Assembly: GCF_000430005.1 (NCBI RefSeq)
Contig: NZ_AUCY01000015.1
Coordinates: 1-64,000, forward strand
Source of the DNA: Desulfovibrio cuneatus DSM 11391
GTDB lineage: Bacteria; Desulfobacterota; Desulfovibrionia; Desulfovibrionales; Desulfovibrionaceae
Direction of reading: 5' to 3'
DNA: 64,000 nt
Numbering within the stretch: the first letter of the stretch is position 1; each line of letters begins with the position of its first letter. The position numbers were made by a program, and so were the translations under genes. This document shows, in pieces, positions 1-9,810 of this stretch. The notes beneath the pieces are model-generated. The model was not told the DNA's origin. It searched no databases and worked only from the letters and a program-made list of their open reading frames with translations.

Positions 1-98
1 TTGTTGGTTAGCTGGTTGTTTGGCGATGACCAAAACTAACCGACTTGGCGGGCTACGTCATTTTTAGAATGTGCGAAAAATACCGTACGTTATCATTT

Positions 99-2480
99 TC
101 AGTCATTTGGCTGCAAGTGTTTTTTGAAAAGTGCCTCCCATTGCTTTTCCCACTTCTTTTTTTCAAAGGCTGGAGCAACTTGTAGGGCGTTAGAGGCTAG
201 CTGCTGCATTTTTTCTCTGTCTTGTAGCAAACTCTTAATGGCAAATATGAGCTCTTCGGTTGTGGGGGCAATGAGAAGGCCGTTGAAGTCGTTGATGATG
301 AGGTTTGGCAGCCCGCCTACATTGGTAGCAATAATGGCATTATTGGTAGCCATTGCTTCAATGCAAGAAAGAGAAGTCCCTTCTGATTGTATTGTGGGGA
401 CAAGGGCAATGTGGCTTGTTTCGTAAGCCTTATGCATATCTTCCATGTCAAATTCATCCCAGATAATTTTCCCTGGGTGCTTGTCTATTATGGCTTGTAT
501 AATTTTGGTATCATTTTCATCGGTCTGACCTACAAGGTGCAAAATTATGTCAGAGTGGGTATGCAAAAGGGCTTCGAAGGCTTCAAGGGCAATAAAAACT
601 CCTCTCGCCCCATACAGGCGGCGAGGGTAGAGAATACGAATTGTTCCCGTAAAATCTTTTTCCAAGGGATGAAATTGATCGGCGTCATAGTAATTGGGAA
701 TGTACTGTAACTTGGAAGCAAGTGATACGTTTTGTGTACGCACCCAGTTGATGAAATTGGTATCAACACAAATGCATCTAGTGGAGTTTTTTAAGGCAGA
801 GACGATTGTTCTTTCGTGCCGAGAGGGAGCATAGGCATGGTCCCAGTGGATACCATGGTTAATGCCAATGACGCAGGGATGTGTACTGGCAACCGCCATT
901 TCAAGGGGGGAGGCGACAACTAGGTCGGCAGTGGAGCATTCTTCTTGGATGTTTTTTGAAAATTTTGCAAAATCAACTGTTTTACCAATTGGAACTCCTA
1001 TCACGGGGATGCCCTTGAAGGTTCTTGAAAAGGGGGTATGGGCATTTTGCAGAATTCTTGGTTGCCAGTTGTTTTTCAGGCAGATGCAAGCAAGGTCGTA
1101 AATATATCGTTCCGCGCCACCTCTATAAACAGTTTCTCCTTCCCAATCAAAAAAATTGATATTGATAAAATCAACCGTTTTTTTTCGGTTTTTTTTCAGG
1201 GTGGATAATGTATTGCAGTGAGCAATGACGGGTAGCATTTGGCTTGCCCAGTCAACAGTTTGCAAAATTTTTGTATAGTCTTTTTTGTTTATGCTTGCCG
1301 GGGCTGTGGCCCATGTTTGAATTGCCGAAACCATTGTCGTGCGGTCATACACCATAATATCTTTGGAATATTCGCTTAATGTCTTGGTTGGCGTTGCAAA
1401 CACGGGAAGCCCCAATGCCATATACTCAAAAAGTTTGAGAGGCGAAACGGGGTCTGTTTTTTCGTTAATTAGGAAAGGAATAATGGCTGCATCAAGTTGT
1501 GCCAAGTAGTACTTGAGTTCAAAATAGTCCACAAAAGGGATGTGATACACGTTGGGCTTGGCTATAACATTTTTGCGTATCTGGTCGTTAAAGCCATTGG
1601 CAAATTCGGCAACAGGACCAATAAACAAAAGGTTCACTGTAGGGCTATTGCTTATGGTGTCAAGCAGTTCCCAGTCAAGCAGGTCGCTGACAACACCATG
1701 GTAGCCAATGAGCTTTCTTGATGTATCTGTAATGGGAAGTGCGGCTATTTTGTCATTACTGGTGCAGACAAAGTCTTTAGCCCATACTCCATTGGTTACC
1801 AAAAAGGCATTTTCAGAAGCTGTATAGCCGTTTTTTTCAAGCAACATTTTTGAAGAAAAAAGTAAAATATCTGCTTCTTCTTTCATTTTGTTGTGTTCAG
1901 ACACTAAATCAAGAGATTGTCCATCAAAAACAGCTAAATCATCAAGAATATCATACACAACTACAGCATTACGCAAAAATTTGTGTATATATCTGTAAAG
2001 TGGGAATGTAATATAGAAAATTGACGTTGTTTTTTGAAAATAAGCAATTGATTCAAAGTACAGATTGGTAAGAATTAAATTTGGTTCAAGATTTTTGATG
2101 AAGGGTTTTCCCTTGTCATGTTCTGTAATAATAACAACAGTATATCCCTTTTCGCGCAACGCACGAAAAATATGGTCCGGGCGTTGCCGTAATTCAAGGG
2201 GGTAGGAAAGAGGGTAAATAACAATAGGGTTACTATTTGCACAGTTATCTGTGACGAACTCCCGTATGCGCTGTACGGCGCTACTTGTTTCTAAATTTTG
2301 TATTGCATGCTTAATGTGTTTTTCTGCATCGAGCACATAGCGTGTGTGAGCAGAGAGGCTCGGCATGTCAGATTGAATATAATTATCTTTAACATAGCGA
2401 AAGAGCCTCTGAATTGCAAAAATTGGCCCATGTTGCCTTACTAAAGAAAGAAATTTTTTACTTTTGTGCAGGAATTTCAT
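99..2480 (-). CDS. Two-domain glycosyltransferase (GT-B + GT4)
   Basis: A 793-aa protein that probably adds sugars to a surface polysaccharide on the cytoplasmic face of the membrane. Residues about 85-430 form one GT-B glycosyltransferase unit (YHGVVSDLLDW opens its nucleotide-binding half, and SPLKLFEYMALGLPVFATP is a typical donor-sugar loop). Residues about 440-790 form a second, GT4-like unit with YPRRLYGARGVF and EGTSLSCIEAMATNNAIIAT, carrying the usual E-x7-E-type donor region. It starts one base after the stop of the upstream glycosyltransferase gene, so the two are surely cotranscribed. It is the last complete gene of the glycan locus before the window edge. The acceptor and donor sugars cannot be read from the sequence. 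Confidence 0.85.
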   Translation of the reverse strand: MKFLHKSKKFLSLVRQHGPIFAIQRLFRYVKDNYIQSDMPSLSAHTRYVLDAEKHIKHAIQNLETSSAVQRIREFVTDNCANSNPIVIYPLSYPLELRQRPDHIFRALREKGYTVVIITEHDKGKPFIKNLEPNLILTNLYFESIAYFQKTTSIFYITFPLYRYIHKFLRNAVVVYDILDDLAVFDGQSLDLVSEHNKMKEEADILLFSSKMLLEKNGYTASENAFLVTNGVWAKDFVCTSNDKIAALPITDTSRKLIGYHGVVSDLLDWELLDTISNSPTVNLLFIGPVAEFANGFNDQIRKNVIAKPNVYHIPFVDYFELKYYLAQLDAAIIPFLINEKTDPVSPLKLFEYMALGLPVFATPTKTLSEYSKDIMVYDRTTMVSAIQTWATAPASINKKDYTKILQTVDWASQMLPVIAHCNTLSTLKKNRKKTVDFININFFDWEGETVYRGGAERYIYDLACICLKNNWQPRILQNAHTPFSRTFKGIPVIGVPIGKTVDFAKFSKNIQEECSTADLVVASPLEMAVASTHPCVIGINHGIHWDHAYAPSRHERTIVSALKNSTRCICVDTNFINWVRTQNVSLASKLQYIPNYYDADQFHPLEKDFTGTIRILYPRRLYGARGVFIALEAFEALLHTHSDIILHLVGQTDENDTKIIQAIIDKHPGKIIWDEFDMEDMHKAYETSHIALVPTIQSEGTSLSCIEAMATNNAIIATNVGGLPNLIINDFNGLLIAPTTEELIFAIKSLLQDREKMQQLASNALQVAPAFEKKKWEKQWEALFKKHLQPND

Positions 2481-2481
2481 G

Positions 2482-5400
2482 TTATTTAATCTCGCTTAAT
2501 CTCTGCTTTATTAGTCGCAAAGGAGCCGTGATGCGCCAACTTTTTGAGTTGTACACTCCATTTAGAGTTGCTGCGAGGTGGGAGCACCTGCCATCTTGTT
2601 CCGAAATTTGCTTTTCTCGCTCCGCAAATTGCTCACTCCGTTGAGCCGCAAGATAGAGCAAGGCTTGATACGGATTGTCATTGCAGGTGGAAACATGTTC
2701 CTTTGCGCTTGTAACGCTTTTATTTTCTATTAAATCGCACCAGCCTAACACAGGGGGTAATTCTTGCTCTTTTGCAAGTGTGCTGCGGACAAGGTTGGCA
2801 TAAGCGGCATAGGTTTTTTGGCGGTCAAACAATGACGTTATTTCTTGAGGTAAATTCGGTCGTACCCGTTTTGTATAGGCTTGCATTATTGATGCAGCCA
2901 AGTCGGCAATAAGCTGGGGGCCACCATTGAGGAGGTGTTGGTTGTTGAAGGATTCATGTTTGTACGGAAAGTTGCGTTCCACAACATAAATACCATGGTG
3001 CCCTGTAAAGAGAGGAGCAAACCCTACATTGGATGTGACCACAGAAAGGTTGGCCGTTAAGGCCTCCAGGAAAGTAAGTTGCCCACCTTCGATTGCCGCA
3101 CCATGAAGTTGGGCGTCTGCAATGGCATAGTATTCCTCTGGCGTGCGGGTGTGGCCTATGTATTGAACTATGTCTTGCAACTTATTTTGTTCAATATATT
3201 GTAATAGTTCCTGTAAATAGCCTGTGTCATATGCATGGCCAATAATTAAAAGTTTAGCTTTGACCCCAGCAAGGGTAGCAAGGTGAAAGCTTTTTACAAG
3301 GGTGAGCTGTCGTTTGATTCTGTTAATTGAAGCTACAGAGATGAAAATATACTCGTCCGCCGAATAGCCCATTGCGCTTCGTTTGACAGCTCGTTGTTCT
3401 GGTGGCAATGGAGTAAATTTTTGTATTTCAATGCCATTAGCTATGGTTATGCACTTATTTTCCGGCACGCCTAGCTCATGTACTGTGAATTCACGCACTA
3501 CAGGGGAAACGGCTATGAATTGTGCCGTATTCTCTATTGTATTTTGCAACATAGTTTTTCCTTCTTCGTCCAGCCATGTGTACACATTGTGTACCACCTG
3601 GTAAAAAGGAATGCTCAGTTCTGCACAAATGTGGCTACCCTGAAAAGAGTAGTGGGCAAATACCACTTTGGGCTTTGCCGCCGCTAGTTGTAGGCGAAGG
3701 GATTGTTCACCATAAGGCATGTTGCATACGGTAAGGCCCATAGCCTGTGCTTTTTCAGCATCTGCTCCGGTATTGCCAAATACAAGTAGAGCAACCGTAT
3801 ATCCTTGCTTTTGTAAGCTAATGGCAAGGTCAATGACTACCGTTTCCAAGCCACCTGTAAGCATATTATCTAGTTGCATGATAATATCGCAAGGGGGAAG
3901 AGAATAGACAAAAGCTGACTGAGGAGAGGAAGCTACTGTAGGTGTGTGCTCGGAAATTTTTGAAATTCCGGAGAGAAGTGGTGATTCTTTCATCTCACTC
4001 TCTGGGCTTTTTATAGTAGGCTGTGCAACAGTTGTGCTAGCTTGAGTAATCGCAGCAGGTATTTCAAGGCGTAAGCGTAGCTGATCTATGGCAGCGATGC
4101 GCTGAACGGTCATTTCATTGTAAATGGCCAGATTCTTCTTTACCATATGTTGCCAAGTTTTATTATCTGGGAGTTTCCCATTTTCAAAATCTTCTAATGC
4201 AACATATTGTAGGCCTTTATCATTAAAATCCCCAATGAAGGGGCTTTTAATGATAGGCACAATACCCATTCCGATATATTCTACTAACTTTGTGGGGCAA
4301 GCAACATGGTTTACAACAATGTCTTCCCGCAAGATAAAGCCAAAGTGACTGCGAGCGTATTCTGATATAAGTTCTGTATGTGGCTTGCTGCTAATTTCAA
4401 TTTCACAACAATCAGGCAGTGGTTGAGTGAATAATTTCTTAAATCCTTCTGGTTGTGGTGTGAAAATTTTGTAGTTGCACAATGTAGGCTGTAGTAATAT
4501 AGCTTTAGCCATTTCAGGTGCCAATTGCCATTTGTGCAAACCACCTGCATAGATTGCTATTGGTTTTTCATTGTCTATCGTTTTATCATCCAGGCTGCTA
4601 GGGAGCGAAGGGAAAATAGGCAGTACGATGATGTCTCCCTTTACGCAGGCCCCGTATTTTTGTTGTAAGTATTTTGCCATGGCTTCAGAAACTACCACGA
4701 CAAGCTTTGCGTGATGCATGGCAAAACGTTCTTTTTCTTCAGTTCTAAGCGCACTATAAAAGTCGTTGTGGTATCGGAATTCTTCAGGAACAACACCATG
4801 GACATCTATAATGCCTTTTATGCCGGGCAGGTATAATAACCATGGAAAGTATCCATTTAACATAGCGAGAACACTATGAAAATATAATTTTCGAAAGCGT
4901 AAGGCGAAAATGCCAATGCATATGTGAATAGCTATTTTATGCAGTTTTGTTCCAGTATAAGTAAAAATAATGGTGTCTGCATTTGGTCGTGACACCCAAC
5001 TGACTGGAGAGTTTGGCCTTGCATGGAAATCGACATAAATGCGCAAATAATTGGTAAAAAGACCGTCTATTGCATTTATTCTTTGAAAATAGCCGTCTTT
5101 TTCTCTTTCTGGGTACATATAACCACCCAAAAAAATTACCCCTCTTGCTTTAAATAAGCATTTAATTCCTTTGCGTATTCGCATTAGTATGGTTGAAATT
5201 TTTCCTTGTTTTTTGTGGGGTTGCTTGCAGGAATGTTTCAAAGTCCATGCGTTTATCAAATGGTTTGCTTTAACTGTGCGCAAAACTAAGTCTTCAATTG
5301 ATTGAAAATCTTGTTCAAGCTGTAAAATTTGCTCATTAGAGCGCGTACCACTGGCGAAGTAAGTATCAATTTTTTGTAATAGAAGTGTCCATTTTTCATC

Positions 5401-6453
5401 AAGTGAAGAGCTTGTGCTGGTAAGGAAACACATTGGTTCCAAGGCGGCTGGAATTGAAGGATTTAAGCGAATATCGGCGATTAACTTTTCATATTCAGAT
5501 GAAAAGTGAAGAATGAGAGGTGTTAGTTGCTCTCTGAAAATTTTTTCAAATAAGCGATCTTCAGTAGAATTTTTATGGCGTTTTAACAAAGAAATAACAT
5601 CAAGCCGAAAAGAAGAAACTGCTTTGTGGGGTCGAATTTCCCATGTAATAGAATGTTTTTCCTCAAGGTATTGTCTGTTTTTTTGAGCGTATTCCTGGAA
5701 ATAGTTATAATCAAGCTTTGCAAACGAGGCAGATCCCCAATGGTGAATGAAAACGTCCCGTGCTATATAAAGTTCATATCCGCAAGATTTAGCCCGTAGG
5801 CAGTAGTCGTCATCTTCATATCCGCCTGGATAAAAAGCAGTATCAAGCAAGCCAACTTTTTGTACGAGTTCTTTGGTAAAGAGGACACAGAAGAATGTTG
5901 GTTCTGCTTTGGCTACCTCATTAGCAAATAGGCTATAGCGCTTTTGAGAAAATTCCGAAATTGATGTAAAAACATGCTGTTTGATGTTTTTTCCTGCATC
6001 CAAGGCTTCATTCAATTCAAATGTGTAGTTAGTCGGAATGCATTGTTCACTGTCTGATTTATTTGTTACAGGACTTATGGCATGACAATTTTTTGCAATA
6101 AGTCTGTCTAGCCATTGGTCAGTAACAATTGTATCAGCATTTAATAAGCATATGTGAGTAACACTTGGATTCTCAAGGAAAAATGAAATGCCAATGTTAT
6201 TGCCCCCGGAAAACCCCAAATTTGTTTCTTGTTGAAAATAAGACCACTCGGGATTATTATTGGCAAAATGATCAAAGGCCGTTTTTATTGCATTGCGCTC
6301 ATGGCCTGAAGAGGCATTGTCTATAAGTGCAACATGAAATTTTATTTCTGTTTGAGCAGCAACAATGCTGCTAAGTGTAAGCATGACCGCATCAGCAGAG
6401 TTATAGGAAACAATAACGATGCCCACAACAGGAGCAGAAGATACGTTGTTCAT
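2482..6453 (-). CDS. Giant multidomain glycosyltransferase (GT2 + two GT4-like domains)
   Basis: A 1,323-aa fusion. Residues about 8-260 are a GT2 domain: VGIVIVSYNSA is the start strand, LLNADTIVTDQW the DxD-like metal site, and YPGGYEDDDYCLRA the ED acceptor motif. Residues about 440-770 are a GT-B domain (IAIYAGGLHKW). Residues about 860-1,220 are a GT4 domain (NMLTGGLETVVIDLA, IGHTRTPEEYYAIAD, EGGQLTFLEALTANL). The tail is a short helical stretch ending in SKSWRITAPLR, a signature also present at the end of the neighbouring methyltransferase. Three transferases in one chain suggest ordered addition of several sugars. It lies 6 bases from the upstream methyltransferase gene and 1 base from the next glycosyltransferase. 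Specificity is unknown. Confidence 0.87.
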   Translation of the reverse strand: MNNVSSAPVVGIVIVSYNSADAVMLTLSSIVAAQTEIKFHVALIDNASSGHERNAIKTAFDHFANNNPEWSYFQQETNLGFSGGNNIGISFFLENPSVTHICLLNADTIVTDQWLDRLIAKNCHAISPVTNKSDSEQCIPTNYTFELNEALDAGKNIKQHVFTSISEFSQKRYSLFANEVAKAEPTFFCVLFTKELVQKVGLLDTAFYPGGYEDDDYCLRAKSCGYELYIARDVFIHHWGSASFAKLDYNYFQEYAQKNRQYLEEKHSITWEIRPHKAVSSFRLDVISLLKRHKNSTEDRLFEKIFREQLTPLILHFSSEYEKLIADIRLNPSIPAALEPMCFLTSTSSSLDEKWTLLLQKIDTYFASGTRSNEQILQLEQDFQSIEDLVLRTVKANHLINAWTLKHSCKQPHKKQGKISTILMRIRKGIKCLFKARGVIFLGGYMYPEREKDGYFQRINAIDGLFTNYLRIYVDFHARPNSPVSWVSRPNADTIIFTYTGTKLHKIAIHICIGIFALRFRKLYFHSVLAMLNGYFPWLLYLPGIKGIIDVHGVVPEEFRYHNDFYSALRTEEKERFAMHHAKLVVVVSEAMAKYLQQKYGACVKGDIIVLPIFPSLPSSLDDKTIDNEKPIAIYAGGLHKWQLAPEMAKAILLQPTLCNYKIFTPQPEGFKKLFTQPLPDCCEIEISSKPHTELISEYARSHFGFILREDIVVNHVACPTKLVEYIGMGIVPIIKSPFIGDFNDKGLQYVALEDFENGKLPDNKTWQHMVKKNLAIYNEMTVQRIAAIDQLRLRLEIPAAITQASTTVAQPTIKSPESEMKESPLLSGISKISEHTPTVASSPQSAFVYSLPPCDIIMQLDNMLTGGLETVVIDLAISLQKQGYTVALLVFGNTGADAEKAQAMGLTVCNMPYGEQSLRLQLAAAKPKVVFAHYSFQGSHICAELSIPFYQVVHNVYTWLDEEGKTMLQNTIENTAQFIAVSPVVREFTVHELGVPENKCITIANGIEIQKFTPLPPEQRAVKRSAMGYSADEYIFISVASINRIKRQLTLVKSFHLATLAGVKAKLLIIGHAYDTGYLQELLQYIEQNKLQDIVQYIGHTRTPEEYYAIADAQLHGAAIEGGQLTFLEALTANLSVVTSNVGFAPLFTGHHGIYVVERNFPYKHESFNNQHLLNGGPQLIADLAASIMQAYTKRVRPNLPQEITSLFDRQKTYAAYANLVRSTLAKEQELPPVLGWCDLIENKSVTSAKEHVSTCNDNPYQALLYLAAQRSEQFAEREKQISEQDGRCSHLAATLNGVYNSKSWRITAPLRLIKQRLSEIK

Positions 6454-6459
6454 GCTAAT

Positions 6460-8709
6460 TTACTTGCCTTTATGGGTAAAAAATTGAACAAAAGCCCGCA
6501 AAGGGGCTGTAATTTTCCAGCTTTTTGAGTTTTGATAGCCTTCAATAACGGCGTAGCAAGCAGAAACTTGTGACTGAAGGGCCGCATTCTCGCTCTGGCA
6601 AACAGAAACTTGTGACTGAAGGGCCGCATTCTCGCTCTGGCAAACAGAAACTTGTGACTGAAGGTCAGTAATTATGTTGTCACGTAGCGAAAGCTCATTA
6701 TGGATGCGGAAGTACCCATTTTTCCAGGCATTTTCTTGGCTACGAGCATTGTCGATAATCCTTTCAAACAGTCCTTTAGAGAAATGTAATACTTGGCCAG
6801 GGCGAGCGGTCCAGCTCTCTAAAAGATATAAAGCATAACCAGAGCGCACTAGATAATCCATAGTTTGTGTAAGGTCATGTAGGCCAAAAAGAACAGGTGC
6901 CTTTTCATCGCCAATAACATTGAACCAAGAAGCTGAAACGACTTGTTTGCCTATTGTAATTGAGTGCTGCAAGCGCAGTTTCGCCGTGGGGGTATCTCCC
7001 CGGTTCAGTGCCAGCACTGCTGCATGATAGCAGGCATCGATAACTTTTGTGGCAGACATGCTACTAAATTCGAGCGGGTTCATGTGGGCGCATGCCTCAA
7101 ATGATGCTTCTGCTTGCTTAAGATTTCCTATTTTTTGAAAGAGGAAAGCTTGCACATATTGTAAAGAAATTTTCCAGCGCACACAGTGGGGCAAGGAGTC
7201 TGCTTCCGCTTGGTAAACTGCAATGGCAGATAGCAATGCTTCAACTTCTGTTGTGGGCACTTCTTTTTCTAAAAGTCTGTATGCTGTAACGCAGAGAGCT
7301 GCCCCATAGTCGGCAGACTGAGGAGGATATTCCTTAATTACTTGTTCTGAAAGTGTAATTCTTTGCTCCGGGTTGGACATGGGCCAAGTGGTCATTCCCT
7401 TGGCTAGCCAAGGGTTAATGTAGCTCCCTGCATAGTTTGTTGCATGGTAGTCAGGGGATATAGGCTGGTTGGTGTGCACAGTCTCCACAAAGGGTACAGA
7501 GCGACCCAGCATCGGGCTTTTCATGGCAAAAAGAGCAATCCATTCAGCATCATCGGTTAAAGGGGAGTCTACTGACACTTCTTTCCAGAGGCGAGGGTTG
7601 TTTGTAAGCAGCCCACCTCCCCCTGCGGTTTGGACGAATCCTCTATCTAACAGGAAGTGTTCTGCAATTTCTTGCTTAAATCTCTGCCAAGTGTAGACTT
7701 GGCAGTGATAGGGTGGCTTTGCATCCTCTTCAATAGGCCATTCATTTGGAGCACTCAGCATAATGCGCCCTGAGGGACGCAGAACACGGGCAAGTTCTTT
7801 GAGATAAGCCTCAGGATTAGGCAAGTGTTCAATTGTTTCAAAACTAGTAATAAAATCGACGCTATTGTCAGGTAAAAAAGCTAAATTTTGTGCGTCGCCC
7901 TGTACAAAAGTTATGGTGCCATTGTTTCCATAATTGTCGCTAGCATACTGGATAGATGAAGGGGAAAGATCTACCCCAATAATTTGTTTCGCGGGACTGT
8001 TGTTATACAGAACATGAGGGCCATACCCAAGGCCGCAAGCACAGTCTAAAACAGTATCTCCAGGGCTAATGTGTATGGCAGCCATGTGGTATCGAACCAC
8101 ATGGGCATCGCTTCGGCGGCCTGCTTCACGTAGCATGTCCATGTGCAGGTCGCGTTCTTGTTTCAGTTTTTCCAGTGGATGATTTGCTCGCACTTCATCA
8201 GGTATTTTTTCAAGTATTATTGTGCAGCGCTCACTTTCATAATTTAATTCCTCATATGAGCATACTTGCATGTAGCGTGGGTGCCGCCGGAAACCCGCGG
8301 TAATGCATTGTTCAACCCACCATTCGCGATTCCGCAGTATGTCATCTTGCTCCAAGGTAGAAACATTGAAAACGGCGTATCGTTTTGTTAATTGACAAAG
8401 TGTAGCAAGGGTACTCGACAGTTGTTCCAAAGAAAGTTTGTCGAGTATTGTATCTACCACAAGTGTGTCCGCTTGTTGTTGCGTATTGTTGGCAAGTGAT
8501 TGTTCAATATTATCTATCTCAAGTACCGCATGAGGAAAAAATTGCTGACAACTTGCTTGTTCCTCAAGGGAGGTGACTATTGCGTGTATATTTACGCCTT
8601 GTGAATAAAATGCATTAAGCGCCTTTTGGGGAAAACCACCATAATAGATAGTTTCACCAACGGCACAACATTTCAGGGTGTCATTAACAAGTTTTTTGAT
8701 AAATGGCAT
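6460..8709 (-). CDS. SAM methyltransferase with helical tail and tandem coiled-coil repeats
   Basis: A 749-aa protein. Residues about 1-190 are an unassigned N-terminal domain. Residues about 195-380 are a class I SAM methyltransferase: VLDCACGLGYG is motif I, and FVQGDAQNLAF and ITSFETIEHLPNPE are the following motifs of the Methyltransf_11 type. Residues about 430-690 look like TPR-like helices. The C-terminus is a coiled coil made of a 14-residue unit (LQSQVSVCQSENAA) repeated twice and then partially, followed by SKSWKITAPLRAF. This tail matches the end of the downstream giant glycosyltransferase. Large methyltransferases with coiled coils in O-antigen loci can cap chains and set chain length through the coil, so a molecular-ruler role is possible but inferred. 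Confidence 0.8.
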   Translation of the reverse strand: MPFIKKLVNDTLKCCAVGETIYYGGFPQKALNAFYSQGVNIHAIVTSLEEQASCQQFFPHAVLEIDNIEQSLANNTQQQADTLVVDTILDKLSLEQLSSTLATLCQLTKRYAVFNVSTLEQDDILRNREWWVEQCITAGFRRHPRYMQVCSYEELNYESERCTIILEKIPDEVRANHPLEKLKQERDLHMDMLREAGRRSDAHVVRYHMAAIHISPGDTVLDCACGLGYGPHVLYNNSPAKQIIGVDLSPSSIQYASDNYGNNGTITFVQGDAQNLAFLPDNSVDFITSFETIEHLPNPEAYLKELARVLRPSGRIMLSAPNEWPIEEDAKPPYHCQVYTWQRFKQEIAEHFLLDRGFVQTAGGGGLLTNNPRLWKEVSVDSPLTDDAEWIALFAMKSPMLGRSVPFVETVHTNQPISPDYHATNYAGSYINPWLAKGMTTWPMSNPEQRITLSEQVIKEYPPQSADYGAALCVTAYRLLEKEVPTTEVEALLSAIAVYQAEADSLPHCVRWKISLQYVQAFLFQKIGNLKQAEASFEACAHMNPLEFSSMSATKVIDACYHAAVLALNRGDTPTAKLRLQHSITIGKQVVSASWFNVIGDEKAPVLFGLHDLTQTMDYLVRSGYALYLLESWTARPGQVLHFSKGLFERIIDNARSQENAWKNGYFRIHNELSLRDNIITDLQSQVSVCQSENAALQSQVSVCQSENAALQSQVSACYAVIEGYQNSKSWKITAPLRAFVQFFTHKGK
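6561..6664 (-). repeat. 42-bp in-frame tandem repeat, about 2.5 copies
   Basis: The unit beginning CAGAAACTTGTGACTGAAGG recurs at 6561 and 6603, and its first 20 bases recur at 6645. The copies are identical by eye, which points to recent slippage or selection. Each unit is 14 codons, exactly two heptads, so copy-number change would lengthen the coiled coil of the methyltransferase without a frameshift. Confidence 0.95.
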
Positions 8710-8921
8710 TGGCTATTCCTCAATTTAGGCAATTGCATGGGGTGCTTGATGATCCTCTGGACTCGCACATGCAATAAGCAAAATTGTTGTGTTTTAGGTT
8801 TAAAGCAAGCAGCAGCTATGCCGATGATAACTTAAACTGAAGATATTTCAACTTCGTTTCCTGTACTGAGGTATATAGATTGGCAAAATTACGCCTGTAC
8901 GTGATGGGAAGCATGGCTTGA

Positions 8922-9581
8922 TTATTCTGTAAAAGTTTCTGTGAAGATATTAAGGGGGATTTCTGCAGTTTTTTCTAATACTAACATACTTCCTGAGGCG
9001 TTAACTACACGTGCACAGCCAAAATCGACAAGTCGTTTGCAAACTTCGGCAACGCCGGGGCAATGGTTAATTTGATTGAGAAACGCTGCTCCTTCATTAG
9101 GAACGGCATCATGAAAAACTGCAAGTAAGGGGGTATCTGGTGAAATGCGTTGCAATTGACCCCAATGCGCCACAACGTCGGCAGCACAGCCCTCAAAAGA
9201 ATGGTCCCCGTCAATAAAAAGTAAGCCTACAGGTGGGGAACAAAATTGCCTTGAATCCCCCTCCACTAAGGAAAGCCGGGGAACGATTTTTTCTTGTGCA
9301 AAAAAGTCGTTTGCTTCCTTTGCGTGAGCAGGAGCGAGGTCTATGCTAATTACCTTGCGTGATTCTTGAGCGGCCTCTAGGAGTAGTATTGTACTTCCTC
9401 CATGTCGCCTGCCTACCTCCAGTATATCACCACTTGTGTCTCGGACGGCCTGCCAAAGTAATGCAGCTTCATCAAAGTTGAGACGTAGAATTCCTCTGTT
9501 CCTGTTATCACAAGTAAATAAATAGGTTAGTTTGTGGAACACGGTGTTTTCTCCTGTTATTGTTAGGATACAAAGATGCAC
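8922..9581 (-). CDS. Class I SAM methyltransferase (Methyltransf_24-like)
   Basis: A 219-aa protein. EVGRRHGGST is motif I of a SAM-binding Rossmann fold, VISIDLAPAH contains the acidic ribose-binding residue, and LLFIDGDHSFEG is the motif typical of the Methyltransf_24 group found in cell-wall and O-antigen loci. It probably methylates a sugar or another small acceptor of the glycan pathway. It is separated from its neighbours by 212 and 229 bases, unlike the tightly packed genes around it, so it may be a separate insertion. The first 30 residues (up to RGILRLNFDE) are not obviously part of the fold, and the true start may be internal. Confidence 0.7.
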   Translation of the reverse strand: MHLCILTITGENTVFHKLTYLFTCDNRNRGILRLNFDEAALLWQAVRDTSGDILEVGRRHGGSTILLLEAAQESRKVISIDLAPAHAKEANDFFAQEKIVPRLSLVEGDSRQFCSPPVGLLFIDGDHSFEGCAADVVAHWGQLQRISPDTPLLAVFHDAVPNEGAAFLNQINHCPGVAEVCKRLVDFGCARVVNASGSMLVLEKTAEIPLNIFTETFTE

Positions 9582-9810
9582 CCGCTTGAAGCGGATGAGT
9601 TAGGATACGGGGCCTGTGCCTGAATGAGTTTGCGGCACAACAAATGGAGTTTGCAAGTTGATATGGGAATACTCAAATTGTCTGCGAAATTCATTGTCCC
9701 CGATATTTCTTGCAATATCTATTTGGATTAGTTGATGTATATCGGGCTATTTGAGTTGTTGCAATGCCTGTGAGCAATGACACTTGGCTGCATTCGAAAT
9801 AGGGCCATGT

